A stretch of DNA of 64,000 bases from the NCBI GenBank assembly GCA_016219965.1, contig JACRJM010000004.1:248001-312000 (forward strand), read 5' to 3'. Source of the stretch: Candidatus Schekmanbacteria bacterium (GTDB lineage Bacteria > Schekmanbacteria > GWA2-38-11 > J061). Position numbers and translations under genes: made by a program. Numbering within the stretch: position 1 is the stretch's first letter; each line of letters opens with the position of its first letter. Below are positions 26,446 to 34,641 of the stretch, piece after piece. The notes beneath the pieces are model-generated. The model saw only the letters and a list, made by a program, of their open reading frames with translations, was not told the origin of the DNA and ran no database searches.

Positions 26446-27648
26446 CTAGTTAATCGTTATCTGCTTTGATACGCTGATGTTGTTCTCTTCATTTGATTCG
26501 ATTACGTTATTCTCGCTGTCGCAGACTGTTTTTATATAGTATGTGCCGGGGGTTTCATTTACTTTCCATTTGAAGTGTATAGTTGTGCTCTTATTCTTTT
26601 TAATGGTTTTGATATTTCTTTTACCAAGCAATTCATCACCATCAACTGATTTATTGTCATTGCCTGATAAATAGAAACTAACTTTTGAGTGAGTGCTGTT
26701 TGCCTTGCCTATGTTTTTGATTACGGTATTTACAATCGCACTTTTCCCATTTTTAAATGTGTTTGGACATTTTACAGATTTTGCCAACAGGTCAGGGAGT
26801 TTAATTGCATTTGTTGTGGAGATTCTCAATTTTGGCGCCTTTGTGGAACCATCAGAAGATGTATAAAAATTAGCATTGGCTCCGTAATAACATGGATGAC
26901 CAACTCCTGGTACATAAACAGTGTCTCTCTGAGGACTAAGGTAAAAGCCAGAATAAGAGTTGGAAGATAGCAGTAACAGGTCATCATTTAAGGCGTCAGT
27001 AACATCTATATAGTGGAGTTTTGGTGTATAATCAACAGGAACTACAGATAAATTCCCAATGTATTCACCTTCGTACATACGCATACTTATAGATAACGTT
27101 TGCTTTTCTGAATCTTCGGTTAAACTAGTAACATAAATACCGCCGTTTCCAGAAGTACCATATAACATTAATTCTGCGGTAAATGTTCCGGTAACCAATG
27201 AGCTTAGACTTGAAATATCAAATTCAATTATCCCATAACTGTTATTAATTACACATGCATCCCAGCAATTAGATTGAAAGAGTTCAATGCCTTCTCTTAT
27301 TACAGTACCAACATGGACATCCTCACAACCACTCATTGAGCTGGTAGAGGAAGAGCCATAGGCAACACGACCTGAATATAAAGTTCCTTCAGCAACAGGA
27401 GCAAGAGTAATTGTAGTAATATCCGGATCACATGGGTCACCAATGCCGTCATTGTCCTGATCTGCCTGAGTGGGATTTGGAATATCGGGGCAATTGTCAG
27501 AATCGTTTTTTATGCTGTCATTGTCTTTATCATTATTATTAACCTCAGACATCGCCGTGATTGCGTTATTGTTTGAATAAGAAGAGGATGGTAGTAAAAA
27601 TATCGCTATAGCAATCAAGAACAGTAATAATGACTTACTATTACTCAT
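26446..27648 (-). CDS. Secreted protein with thrombospondin type-3 repeats and CARDB domain
   Basis: 400 aa. Signal peptide to about residue 25. Then Asp-rich calcium-binding repeats (DKDNDSIKNDSDNCPDIPNP, DQDNDGIGDPCD) of thrombospondin type 3. A beta-rich central domain with several Cys follows, and a C-terminal CARDB-like adhesion domain (PDLLAKSVKCPNTFKNGKSA ... VIESNEENN). Probably surface-exposed or exported. Start supported by AGGAG before the ATG. No anchoring signal is obvious. Its gene sits tail-to-tail with the sirtuin tail copy. Confidence 0.8.
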   Translation of the reverse strand: MSNSKSLLLFLIAIAIFLLPSSSYSNNNAITAMSEVNNNDKDNDSIKNDSDNCPDIPNPTQADQDNDGIGDPCDPDITTITLAPVAEGTLYSGRVAYGSSSTSSMSGCEDVHVGTVIREGIELFQSNCWDACVINNSYGIIEFDISSLSSLVTGTFTAELMLYGTSGNGGIYVTSLTEDSEKQTLSISMRMYEGEYIGNLSVVPVDYTPKLHYIDVTDALNDDLLLLSSNSYSGFYLSPQRDTVYVPGVGHPCYYGANANFYTSSDGSTKAPKLRISTTNAIKLPDLLAKSVKCPNTFKNGKSAIVNTVIKNIGKANSTHSKVSFYLSGNDNKSVDGDELLGKRNIKTIKKNKSTTIHFKWKVNETPGTYYIKTVCDSENNVIESNEENNISVSKQITIN

Positions 27649-27763
27649 AAAACTCCTATTGTGGAATGAATGCTAAAACATCAGCTTTATAAGAATATTA
27701 TGAGTAATAAATACAGATTGCAACTCTTTTGCTAATTTTGCTCAGTAATGTTCCGGCAAATAT

Positions 27764-28101
27764 TTATTCTTTCCTGTCCAGCAGACCTTTTAAGAGATCA
27801 ACCGGTATGGGCATTATGGTGGTTGTGTTATTGTGAGATGCTGAAAGCTCTACAAGGGTCTGGAGATAGCGGAGCTTGCAACTCCTGAGGTATTTCAATA
27901 ACAGAGACCTGCGATGTTTTCTTCTCTATCGGGACTTCTGCACTTGTCCAGCCTGCTGCATCCTTTGCCATGATGGCTAAAGAGCATGGCGCCTATGTAG
28001 TCGAGATCAATTACGATGAAACGCCAATCTCAGACTCTGTTGACATTTCCCTTCGCGGCAAATCAGGTGAGATACTTCCGGAGATTGTTAAAACGCTGTA
28101 A
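27764..28101. repeat. Composite repeat: slipin 3' end fused to deleted sirtuin fragment (copy 1)
   Basis: 27764 to about 27866 matches the 3' end of the slipin gene at 38239, minus orientation, ending GLLDRKE. It is joined to sirtuin codons about 50-57 (ELATPEVF, plus orientation) and then, after loss of about 120 codons, to sirtuin codons about 178-246 from 27902 to the stop at 28101. Both parts keep open frames where they match. Copy 2 (32235-32572) has the same junctions. The preceding 115 bases hold nothing I recognise. Confidence 0.85.
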
Positions 28102-28112
28102 GAAAATCTTTG

Positions 28113-31100
28113 TTATTTTGTCTGGGATTTTACTACTTCAACTGAAACAGGGGCAGATAATTCAGAAGTTCTATTATTGAATTTTGTCCTGATCTTATAC
28201 CAGTAAGACTTTCCTGATTTTACATTTTTATCTGTAAATTTATAGTTTGCGCCTGAGGATGTTTTTTTCTTGGCATGAATTAGATGTTTATTAATTTTCT
28301 TAAACTTGCCATTTTCTGAAGTGCTTCTAAGTATGTCGAACCCTTTGCAATCTGTCTCTGACACAGTTTCCCAATTAATGGTTACTTTGTTCTTTACTTG
28401 TCTTGCCCTGAATGATGAAAAAAATCCGCCATCATCAGTGATTTTTATTATCTGAAGACCTCCGCTGCCGTCGGCAATATAGACGATTTTATTTTTTACA
28501 ACAACGCGCTGTGCGTAACCATAAGTATCATAAGAACCAATAATCGATGGCTGTAGTTGATTCGAAACATCTATTGCCAATAAACCATCAGCGCCGCAGG
28601 CTAGATAGAGTATATTATCCGATTCATACATCCCATCTACGCTGCCAACAGCTAAATCTAAGTTGCTAATCAGTTCAGGACTGCCGGGATTGCTTATGTC
28701 TATTACCGAAATGCCAACAGTCCACTGTCCTACTCCCTGATATTTAGTCCAACCTATATATGTAGTTTTGCCGGAAACATAAAGTGATTTGGTGCTGCCG
28801 CTTAACTTAAATGAAGATAACAGTTCAGGTGATGAAGGGTCGCTTACATCTATAATCTGAAGTCCGTAATTATTGTTAGCTATGTAAGCTATGTTGTCTT
28901 TGACTATGATTCCTCCTCTCATCCCCCAACTCATATATTGCCCCAATAGCTGCGGGGATTCTGGGTCGCTTATATCAATTATGAGCAATCCCTTATGTTC
29001 ATCAATAATGTATGCTGTGTTTTCTGAGACAAAAACATCATATGCATAGGGAGAAGAATATTCTCCTGTTAGCGTAGGAGTGGCGGGATTTTCTACATCT
29101 ATTATTTTTAATCCCCCTGCTAAATAAGCATATTTACCTGACTTATAGACAGCCCGTATGTTGTAATAGCTTTCATAGGAACCAAGAAGCTGTGGCGAAG
29201 TTTCTTCACTGATGTCGAGTACATTGAGCCCTTTATTGTCTACAACATAGGCAATATTCCCTGAAATATCTACATCCAAAACATCAGTTGAATAATTGAA
29301 AGAACCAGTTAGTGTTGGATATGAATAGTTATGGTACAGGTCGACTATTTCTACTCCCCAGGATTTTTCTGCTATGTAAGCAATTGAGGCGGAAACATAT
29401 AATTTAGTCATGCCGATGTGGGATGTATAGCTACTGGTGAGTTCTGGAGATGCGGGATTCGATACATCTATTAATAAAAGAGTGCCGTCTTCTTTGACAA
29501 GATTGACGGTATTTCCTGAAACGTATAATCCATGATTATAGGCCGGTGAATGATAATAGCCAGTGAGTGCTGGTGAAAGAGGATTGCTGATGTCTATTAT
29601 TTCCAATCCCCCATGAGAGTATTCAGAACCATTAGGATATTTTGAGCCGCATGCAATATATGCAAATGAGCCGGAAACAAAGATATCATAAATTGGACTG
29701 CTTGTACTGTATGAGGCTATTAATGAAGGTGATGAAGGGTTGCTGACATCGAGAATTGCAAAGCTCTTATCATAGACAACATAAGCAGTTGTGCCTCTGA
29801 CTTGGACCTGGCCAGGCGTCGATGGTATTTGATATGTTACTAAAAGCTGTGGAGATGACTGGTTGCTTACATCAATAACTGCAAGCCCGTTTGTTCCGCC
29901 ATTGTCGGAGTAGGTTGCATAGAGTGTATTGCCTGATACGGTCACATCGTTAAATGTCCATCCATCATTATTAAAAGAACTTATTAACGATGGTAATGAA
30001 GGATTGCTGACATCAATTATAAGGATGCCATAGTCTGTTGTCTGAAGATAGACAGTATTTCCTGAGATATCCAGGTTGTCTGCTTCGTTGTAATCATATT
30101 CAAAGCTTGATATGTTATAGGAACCGACAAATTTTGGATTAGACAGGTCTTTAGTGTCAAATATATTCAATCCTCCTTGCCCGACAGCGACATAGGCTTT
30201 GCTTTCCGAAACAACTATATCCTGAGCCAGGCCTGAACAACGATATAAAGCTAAAGGTGAAGGTGCTGCAGGGGTAGAGATATCCATTATGGCAAGTCCA
30301 CCTGCAATTGCGGCAACGCAAAGCGAGTTATTCATGGCATAAACACTTCTTATGCCAGCGTAGTATTTACCGTTTTCAATCAAAGGTGAATTGCTTCCAA
30401 GCAATACCGGTGAAGAAGGATTGCTTATGTCCAATACCAGAAAATGTATAAAATCTTCAGAGAGGCAGGCCATATTCCCTATGATTGAAACTTCTCTTAT
30501 CTGTCCTGACGGAATATATGAACCTAGAAGGACAGGAGAAGAAGGATTGCTTACATCCAATATCCTTAATCCTGCATAGCCGCAAGCTGCATAAGCGATA
30601 TTCCCTGACACTTCTACAGCATAAACATACCCGGTAGTATCGTATGAGGATATTAATTGAGGATAAGCAGGATTGCTTATGTCTATTATTTTAAGCCCGT
30701 CACTTCCGTTGGCAAAATAGGCAATATTGCCTGAAACATAAACGGCCTCGGAGTTACCTGTTAATTGGAGTGAGCCTAATAGAGCCGGAGATGATGAGTT
30801 GCTGACATCAATTATTTTAAGTCCATTTTGAAGATCTGCCACATACGCTTTTCCGCCGGATACATGGATGTCATAAGCATAGCCAAAGACATCAATAGCT
30901 CCACGAAGTTCTGGAATGGATGGGTCTGTTACGTCGAAAATCTTTACTCCATCATAATAGTCGGCAAGATAAGCGGTTTTCCCTGCTAGATCTATACTGG
31001 ATGAATAGCCTGATGTATCATATTGACCGAGTTGGACAGGGGAGGATGGATTGCTGAGGTCGAAAGTAGTGAGACCATAACTTCCCTGAGCAATATATGC

Positions 31101-32126
31101 AATATTATCTGAAACCTTAATATCTCTCACTCCCCCAGAAGTGTCTATTTTAACAAGTCCTTTAGGATCAATTATAGAAACATTTGAAATGTCAACAATA
31201 GAAAGAGAACTATCGTTGGTGATATAAGCCTTTGAGCCCGCAATTTCAATATTTGACCACTGTGAGGAATAGGTAGAGTAAGTATAAACATGCTGAGGAG
31301 AAGCAGGGTTTGTTATATCTACAATGTCTAACCCGTTTGATAAGATATAAGCTCTGTTGCCTGACACACAAAAATCATAAGAACTGTAATCATATCTATA
31401 ACTGCCAAGCATTGCAGGTGATTCAGGGTTGCTGACGTCAATAATGAACAGCGTGCTCGAACCCGTAACGAAGGCTTTATTGTCTGACACAAAAATCTTT
31501 GTCAAAGAAACTTGTTGTGAATAGTCGTCGATTACTGCGAATGTTGATAGATGTTTTGGCGACGATGGGTCGCTGACATCCACTATAACTAATCCCTTTT
31601 GCGCGTCTGCGATATAAGCAAAGGAATTTTCTATAAAAACATCTGCTACACCTCCACCCGTGTCATATTGAGACAGCAATTTTGGAGATGATGGATTTTT
31701 CACATTTATTATTGCAAGACCAGAAGCCCCCTCGGCTAAATAGGCAGTAGATTGGGATACGAAAACACTGTTTGGCTTTTCCGTGGTGTCAAGTGAACCT
31801 TTAACTATTGGCTTTAAAGAGTCAGAAGCATCAATAATTGTCAGTTTTGAATCGTCTCCAGTAAGATATGCGATGGCGTCTTTCACATCGAGATGATAAA
31901 GAGCGGTTTTATAAACAGTTGTTGCCGAGCGTAATTCCGGCACCGAAGGATTCGAAATATCTATTATAGTAAGACCGTTTGCTGTTGCGAGGTATGCATA
32001 ATTCCCGTCTAATTTCATGTCAAAGGGATTGCCCCCATAATAACCGAGAGGAAGGAAGTCTATTGCCGATGCAGTAAATAATGGAGATAAAGACAACAAA
32101 AGAAAGAATAGAAATATTTTTTTCAT
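28113..32126 (-). CDS. Giant secreted LVIVD-repeat beta-propeller protein
   Basis: 1337 aa. A signal peptide (to about residue 21) is followed by about 28 tandem units of 40-50 residues, each with GNIAYVA...GLxIIDVSNPSSPxLLGSY, the LVIVD repeat that folds as propeller blades. That would be several propellers in a row. The last ~100 residues form a fibronectin-III-like domain (VTINWETVSETDCKGFDILRS ... KSYWYKIRTK). The family is associated with surface proteins; no enzyme motif is seen. The gene fills the space between the two composite repeats. No clear ribosome-binding site precedes the ATG. Confidence 0.88.
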   Translation of the reverse strand: MKKIFLFFLLLSLSPLFTASAIDFLPLGYYGGNPFDMKLDGNYAYLATANGLTIIDISNPSVPELRSATTVYKTALYHLDVKDAIAYLTGDDSKLTIIDASDSLKPIVKGSLDTTEKPNSVFVSQSTAYLAEGASGLAIINVKNPSSPKLLSQYDTGGGVADVFIENSFAYIADAQKGLVIVDVSDPSSPKHLSTFAVIDDYSQQVSLTKIFVSDNKAFVTGSSTLFIIDVSNPESPAMLGSYRYDYSSYDFCVSGNRAYILSNGLDIVDITNPASPQHVYTYSTYSSQWSNIEIAGSKAYITNDSSLSIVDISNVSIIDPKGLVKIDTSGGVRDIKVSDNIAYIAQGSYGLTTFDLSNPSSPVQLGQYDTSGYSSSIDLAGKTAYLADYYDGVKIFDVTDPSIPELRGAIDVFGYAYDIHVSGGKAYVADLQNGLKIIDVSNSSSPALLGSLQLTGNSEAVYVSGNIAYFANGSDGLKIIDISNPAYPQLISSYDTTGYVYAVEVSGNIAYAACGYAGLRILDVSNPSSPVLLGSYIPSGQIREVSIIGNMACLSEDFIHFLVLDISNPSSPVLLGSNSPLIENGKYYAGIRSVYAMNNSLCVAAIAGGLAIMDISTPAAPSPLALYRCSGLAQDIVVSESKAYVAVGQGGLNIFDTKDLSNPKFVGSYNISSFEYDYNEADNLDISGNTVYLQTTDYGILIIDVSNPSLPSLISSFNNDGWTFNDVTVSGNTLYATYSDNGGTNGLAVIDVSNQSSPQLLVTYQIPSTPGQVQVRGTTAYVVYDKSFAILDVSNPSSPSLIASYSTSSPIYDIFVSGSFAYIACGSKYPNGSEYSHGGLEIIDISNPLSPALTGYYHSPAYNHGLYVSGNTVNLVKEDGTLLLIDVSNPASPELTSSYTSHIGMTKLYVSASIAYIAEKSWGVEIVDLYHNYSYPTLTGSFNYSTDVLDVDISGNIAYVVDNKGLNVLDISEETSPQLLGSYESYYNIRAVYKSGKYAYLAGGLKIIDVENPATPTLTGEYSSPYAYDVFVSENTAYIIDEHKGLLIIDISDPESPQLLGQYMSWGMRGGIIVKDNIAYIANNNYGLQIIDVSDPSSPELLSSFKLSGSTKSLYVSGKTTYIGWTKYQGVGQWTVGISVIDISNPGSPELISNLDLAVGSVDGMYESDNILYLACGADGLLAIDVSNQLQPSIIGSYDTYGYAQRVVVKNKIVYIADGSGGLQIIKITDDGGFFSSFRARQVKNKVTINWETVSETDCKGFDILRSTSENGKFKKINKHLIHAKKKTSSGANYKFTDKNVKSGKSYWYKIRTKFNNRTSELSAPVSVEVVKSQTK

Positions 32127-32234
32127 ATTTTGTACTGTTGGAGTGACAGTAAAAACATGTTAATGGCTACGACTATAACAGTCAATTATTTTTTAAGCTT
32201 TTTTTTATTCTTTTAATCAAAAAGCTATTAGAAA

Positions 32235-32572
32235 TTACTTCTTCCTTTCCAGCAAGCCTTTGAACAAGTCTATAGGTATTGGCATTATGGTTGTGGAGTT
32301 GTTGTGCGATGCTGAGAGCTCGACAAGTGTCTGAAGATAGCGGAGCTTGCAACTCCTGAGGTATTTCAATAACAGAAGCCTGCGATGTTTTTTTCTCAGT
32401 CGGGACTTCGGCGCTTGTCCAGCCTGCGGCATCCTTTGCCATGATGGCTAAAGAGCATGGCGCCTATGTAGTCGAAATCAATTACGATGAAACACCGATC
32501 TCCGACACCGTTGATCTTTCCCTTCGAGGCAAATCTGGTGAGATACTGTCGGAGATTGTGAGGGTGTTGTAA
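32235..32572. repeat. Composite repeat: slipin 3' end fused to deleted sirtuin fragment (copy 2)
   Basis: Same structure as copy 1. A slipin 3' fragment (ending GLLERKK in minus orientation) is joined at the same point to sirtuin ELATPEVF codons, then to the last ~69 sirtuin codons ending EIVRVL at 32572. It differs from copy 1 by scattered, mostly silent changes, yet the junction from 32338 to 32375 is nearly identical. The two copies therefore descend from one recombined ancestor. Confidence 0.85.
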
Positions 32573-32591
32573 AGTATTCTTTACATTAATA

Positions 32592-32620
32592 TTGACAAGT
32601 AATTGGACATTAATTATTAT
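32592..32620 (+). promoter_or_regulatory. Promoter of the Panacea toxin-antitoxin pair
   Basis: TTGACA (32592-32597), a 17-base spacer and TATTAT (32615-32620) make a near-consensus sigma-70 promoter 58 bases before the antitoxin gene. It starts 20 bases after the second composite repeat. Confidence 0.6.
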
Positions 32621-32677
32621 AACAACAGGCAAGAAACTTAAGGATGTGTCAATAAAGCTTGGGATGGTAAAAAAATT

Positions 32678-33466
32678 ATGTCTTCAAAGTTTATTCAGCA
32701 GTTACGCAAGAAACGCAATCTGACACAGGAAAATTTAGCATCTTTGTTAGGCATCTCTCGACCTACCTATATTCAAATAGAGCGAGGAGACAGGGAGTTA
32801 ACTGTTTCCGAAGCAAAAAAACTGGCAGACCTCTTTGGTATTACATCAGGCGATTTTATAAATGAAAAGGAATCTTCTGTTGTTGTGAAAATTAAAAAAG
32901 GCAAAAAGCAGACAAAGGAAGATATAAAAGAAATAAGAATAAGCGTGCCACAGGAAAAAGCAGATAAATTTAAACAGGTATTGCTCTATATTCTCAGGAA
33001 GGTGGGCGGAAAGCCAAATGTTGGAATGACGGTTTTATACAAGCTGCTTTACTTCATTGACTTTGACTATTATGAAAAATATGAAGAACAATTAATGGGT
33101 TTGGTGTATTTAAAAAACCATCATGGTCCAACACCTCTTTTGTTTGAGAGATTCATTGAAGATATGATGAAGAGAGGTGAAGTAGAAAAAATAAAAAGTA
33201 AATTTTATCAGCATATGCAGGTCAAATATCTGATAAACCCTGAGATAGAGCCGGATTTAAGCATTCTTAATGGTCAGGAAATGGAACATATTGATTGGGA
33301 ATTGCAACGGCTTTCAGACCTTACTGCAACTGAATTATCCAATCTTTCCCATAAAGATGTCCCGTGGATAAGCGTGGAGAATGGGAAGACATTAGATTAC
33401 GAGTCGGTTTTTTACCGTACCGCTGAGACTTCAGTACGTGACTATGGAAAAGACGACGAGGCTTGA
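32678..33466 (+). CDS. XRE-Panacea (DUF4065) antitoxin
   Basis: 262 aa. The N-terminal helix-turn-helix (LRKKRNLTQENLASLLGISRPTYIQIERGDRELT, about residues 9-42) belongs to the XRE type. The C-terminal half (about 95-240) is the Panacea/SocA-like DUF4065 domain: MTVLYKLLYFIDFDYYEKY, GLVYLKNHHGPTPLLFERFIEDM. Panacea antitoxins pair with many unrelated toxins; here a RelE-like gene overlaps its 3' end. The HTH suggests it represses its own promoter. Confidence 0.85.
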   Translation: MSSKFIQQLRKKRNLTQENLASLLGISRPTYIQIERGDRELTVSEAKKLADLFGITSGDFINEKESSVVVKIKKGKKQTKEDIKEIRISVPQEKADKFKQVLLYILRKVGGKPNVGMTVLYKLLYFIDFDYYEKYEEQLMGLVYLKNHHGPTPLLFERFIEDMMKRGEVEKIKSKFYQHMQVKYLINPEIEPDLSILNGQEMEHIDWELQRLSDLTATELSNLSHKDVPWISVENGKTLDYESVFYRTAETSVRDYGKDDEA

Positions 33467-33824
33467 ATATTATGAGACCGACTCCTTCAAAAGAGATTTG
33501 AAGAAGTTGCTAAAAAGATTCAAAACCCTCGAATCTGATTTACAAGTTGTAAAACGCGATGCCATTGAACTTTTCCACCTTAAGAAAATTGATAACCAGA
33601 GTATCTTTCCAATTCATGGATTTTGTACAAACAAAATATTAATCTGCAAAATCAAGAAATTCGCCTGCAAAGCTTTGAAGGGAAGAGGGGCAAAAAGCGG
33701 GATAAGGGTTATTTATGCATTTTACGCTGATGCACTAAAAGTTGAATTTATTGAAATATATTTCAAGGCTGATCAGAAAAACGAAGACCGTGAAAGAATA
33801 AAGGAATATTTAAAAAGTCGTTAA
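33444..33824 (+). CDS. RelE/ParE-like toxin paired with Panacea antitoxin
   Basis: About 126 aa. The N-terminal helix YYETDSFKRDLKKLLKRFKTLESDL and later beta strands (KILICKIKKFACKALKGRGAKSGIRVIYAFYADALKVEFIEIYFK, ending DRERIKEYL) have the order of RelE-family toxins. The conserved basic residues (KGRGAKSGIRVIY) are in the usual place for ribosome or RNA contact. GTG 33438 is an alternative start two codons earlier. The 23-base overlap with the antitoxin gene shows coupling. Confidence 0.75.
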   Translation: MEKTTRLEYYETDSFKRDLKKLLKRFKTLESDLQVVKRDAIELFHLKKIDNQSIFPIHGFCTNKILICKIKKFACKALKGRGAKSGIRVIYAFYADALKVEFIEIYFKADQKNEDRERIKEYLKSR

Positions 33825-33847
33825 CCTTCGCCTAGGATTCTTCAATT

Positions 33848-33892
33848 GGCAAATCAGGTGAGATACTTCCGGAGATTGTGAGGGGGTTGTGA
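33848..33892 (+). repeat. Short copy of the sirtuin 3' end
   Basis: Reads in frame GKSGEILPEIVRGL and a stop, nearly identical to the tail of the sirtuin gene. A short CCTTCGC match lies 16 bases to the left, as if the repeat had been split by a small insertion. It separates the Panacea pair from the DUF433 pair. Confidence 0.75.
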
Positions 33893-33989
33893 CTGTTTTA
33901 AATATATTTGTGGACAGTTAAAATTCAATTGATAACATAGTAGTAGATTTAGTGAGAATATATAACCTTCATCAGGAAGGAATGAAAAT

Positions 33990-34226
33990 ATGAAGAAAGA
34001 AACGATAATCTGTGACCCGAAAATTCTTTCAGGCAAACCTGTAGTTAAGGGAACAAGGATTTCTGTCGCATTTATTCTCCAGTGTCTTGCATCAGGTATG
34101 TCAATTGAAGACATCCTTCATGGTTATCCAACGCTTACTCGCGAAGGTATTCTTTCAGCCCTCGATTATGCTGCCAGAAATTTCGAAGGTGAAGAAATTC
34201 ATTCAATATCTGCCGGAGCAAAATAA
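33990..34226 (+). CDS. DUF433 antitoxin-like protein
   Basis: 78 aa. The typical DUF433 core ICDPKILSGKPVVKGTRISVAFILQCLASGMSIEDILHGYPTLTREGILSALDYA contains a winged helix. DUF433 proteins are paired with DUF5615 PIN-like proteins, as here. AGGAAGGAA precedes the ATG. Its stop abuts the toxin-type gene. Confidence 0.88.
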   Translation: MKKETIICDPKILSGKPVVKGTRISVAFILQCLASGMSIEDILHGYPTLTREGILSALDYAARNFEGEEIHSISAGAK

Positions 34227-34610
34227 GTGCTTTGTTTATTGGCAGATGAAAATATCCATGTAGATATAATCAAAGCTCTGAAAAAATCAGGCTATGATGT
34301 TGCAACTGTCAAAGAAATAAAATTAGATGGAAAGCCGGATGAGGTTATACTTGCTAAAGCCAATTCTGAAAAAAGAATTCTGATTACTGCGGATAAAGAT
34401 TTTGGCGGTATTATTGAGCATGGACGGTTAGCTGGAAAAGGACGCATTGTTTTACTTCGCTACAAGCTGTTAAATATCCCCCTTATTGCCAAAGATGTGC
34501 AATCTGTATTGAAAGAAGTTGAAAAAGACTTTATAGATGATCCCGGATTGATTGTTGTGCTGTCTGAAGGTCGTTATCGTTTGCATCATCATAAAGTAAA
34601 AAGATCTTGA
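34227..34610 (+). CDS. DUF5615 PIN-like protein (toxin-type partner)
   Basis: 127 aa with the PIN-like acidic residues: LLADENIHVDIIKAL near the N terminus and ILITADKDFGGIIEHGRL in the middle. It starts with GTG immediately after the DUF433 stop codon, with no gap. The family is thought to be a minimal PIN nuclease acting on RNA. The C-terminal basic tail (RYRLHHHKVKRS) is short. Whether it is toxic is not shown by sequence. Confidence 0.85.
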   Translation: MLCLLADENIHVDIIKALKKSGYDVATVKEIKLDGKPDEVILAKANSEKRILITADKDFGGIIEHGRLAGKGRIVLLRYKLLNIPLIAKDVQSVLKEVEKDFIDDPGLIVVLSEGRYRLHHHKVKRS

Positions 34611-34641
34611 AGTTTAAATTTGTTGTCAGCGGAGGTAAAAA

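Noticed and set aside
28113-32126. Periodic DNA considered as a CRISPR or satellite array
   Set aside because: The periodicity is explained by coding LVIVD repeats with diverged DNA, not by identical repeats with unique spacers.
32182-32442. Minus-strand open frames within the second composite repeat
   Set aside because: They are shadows of the slipin fragment and of the antisense of the sirtuin fragment; no start signal and no full domain.
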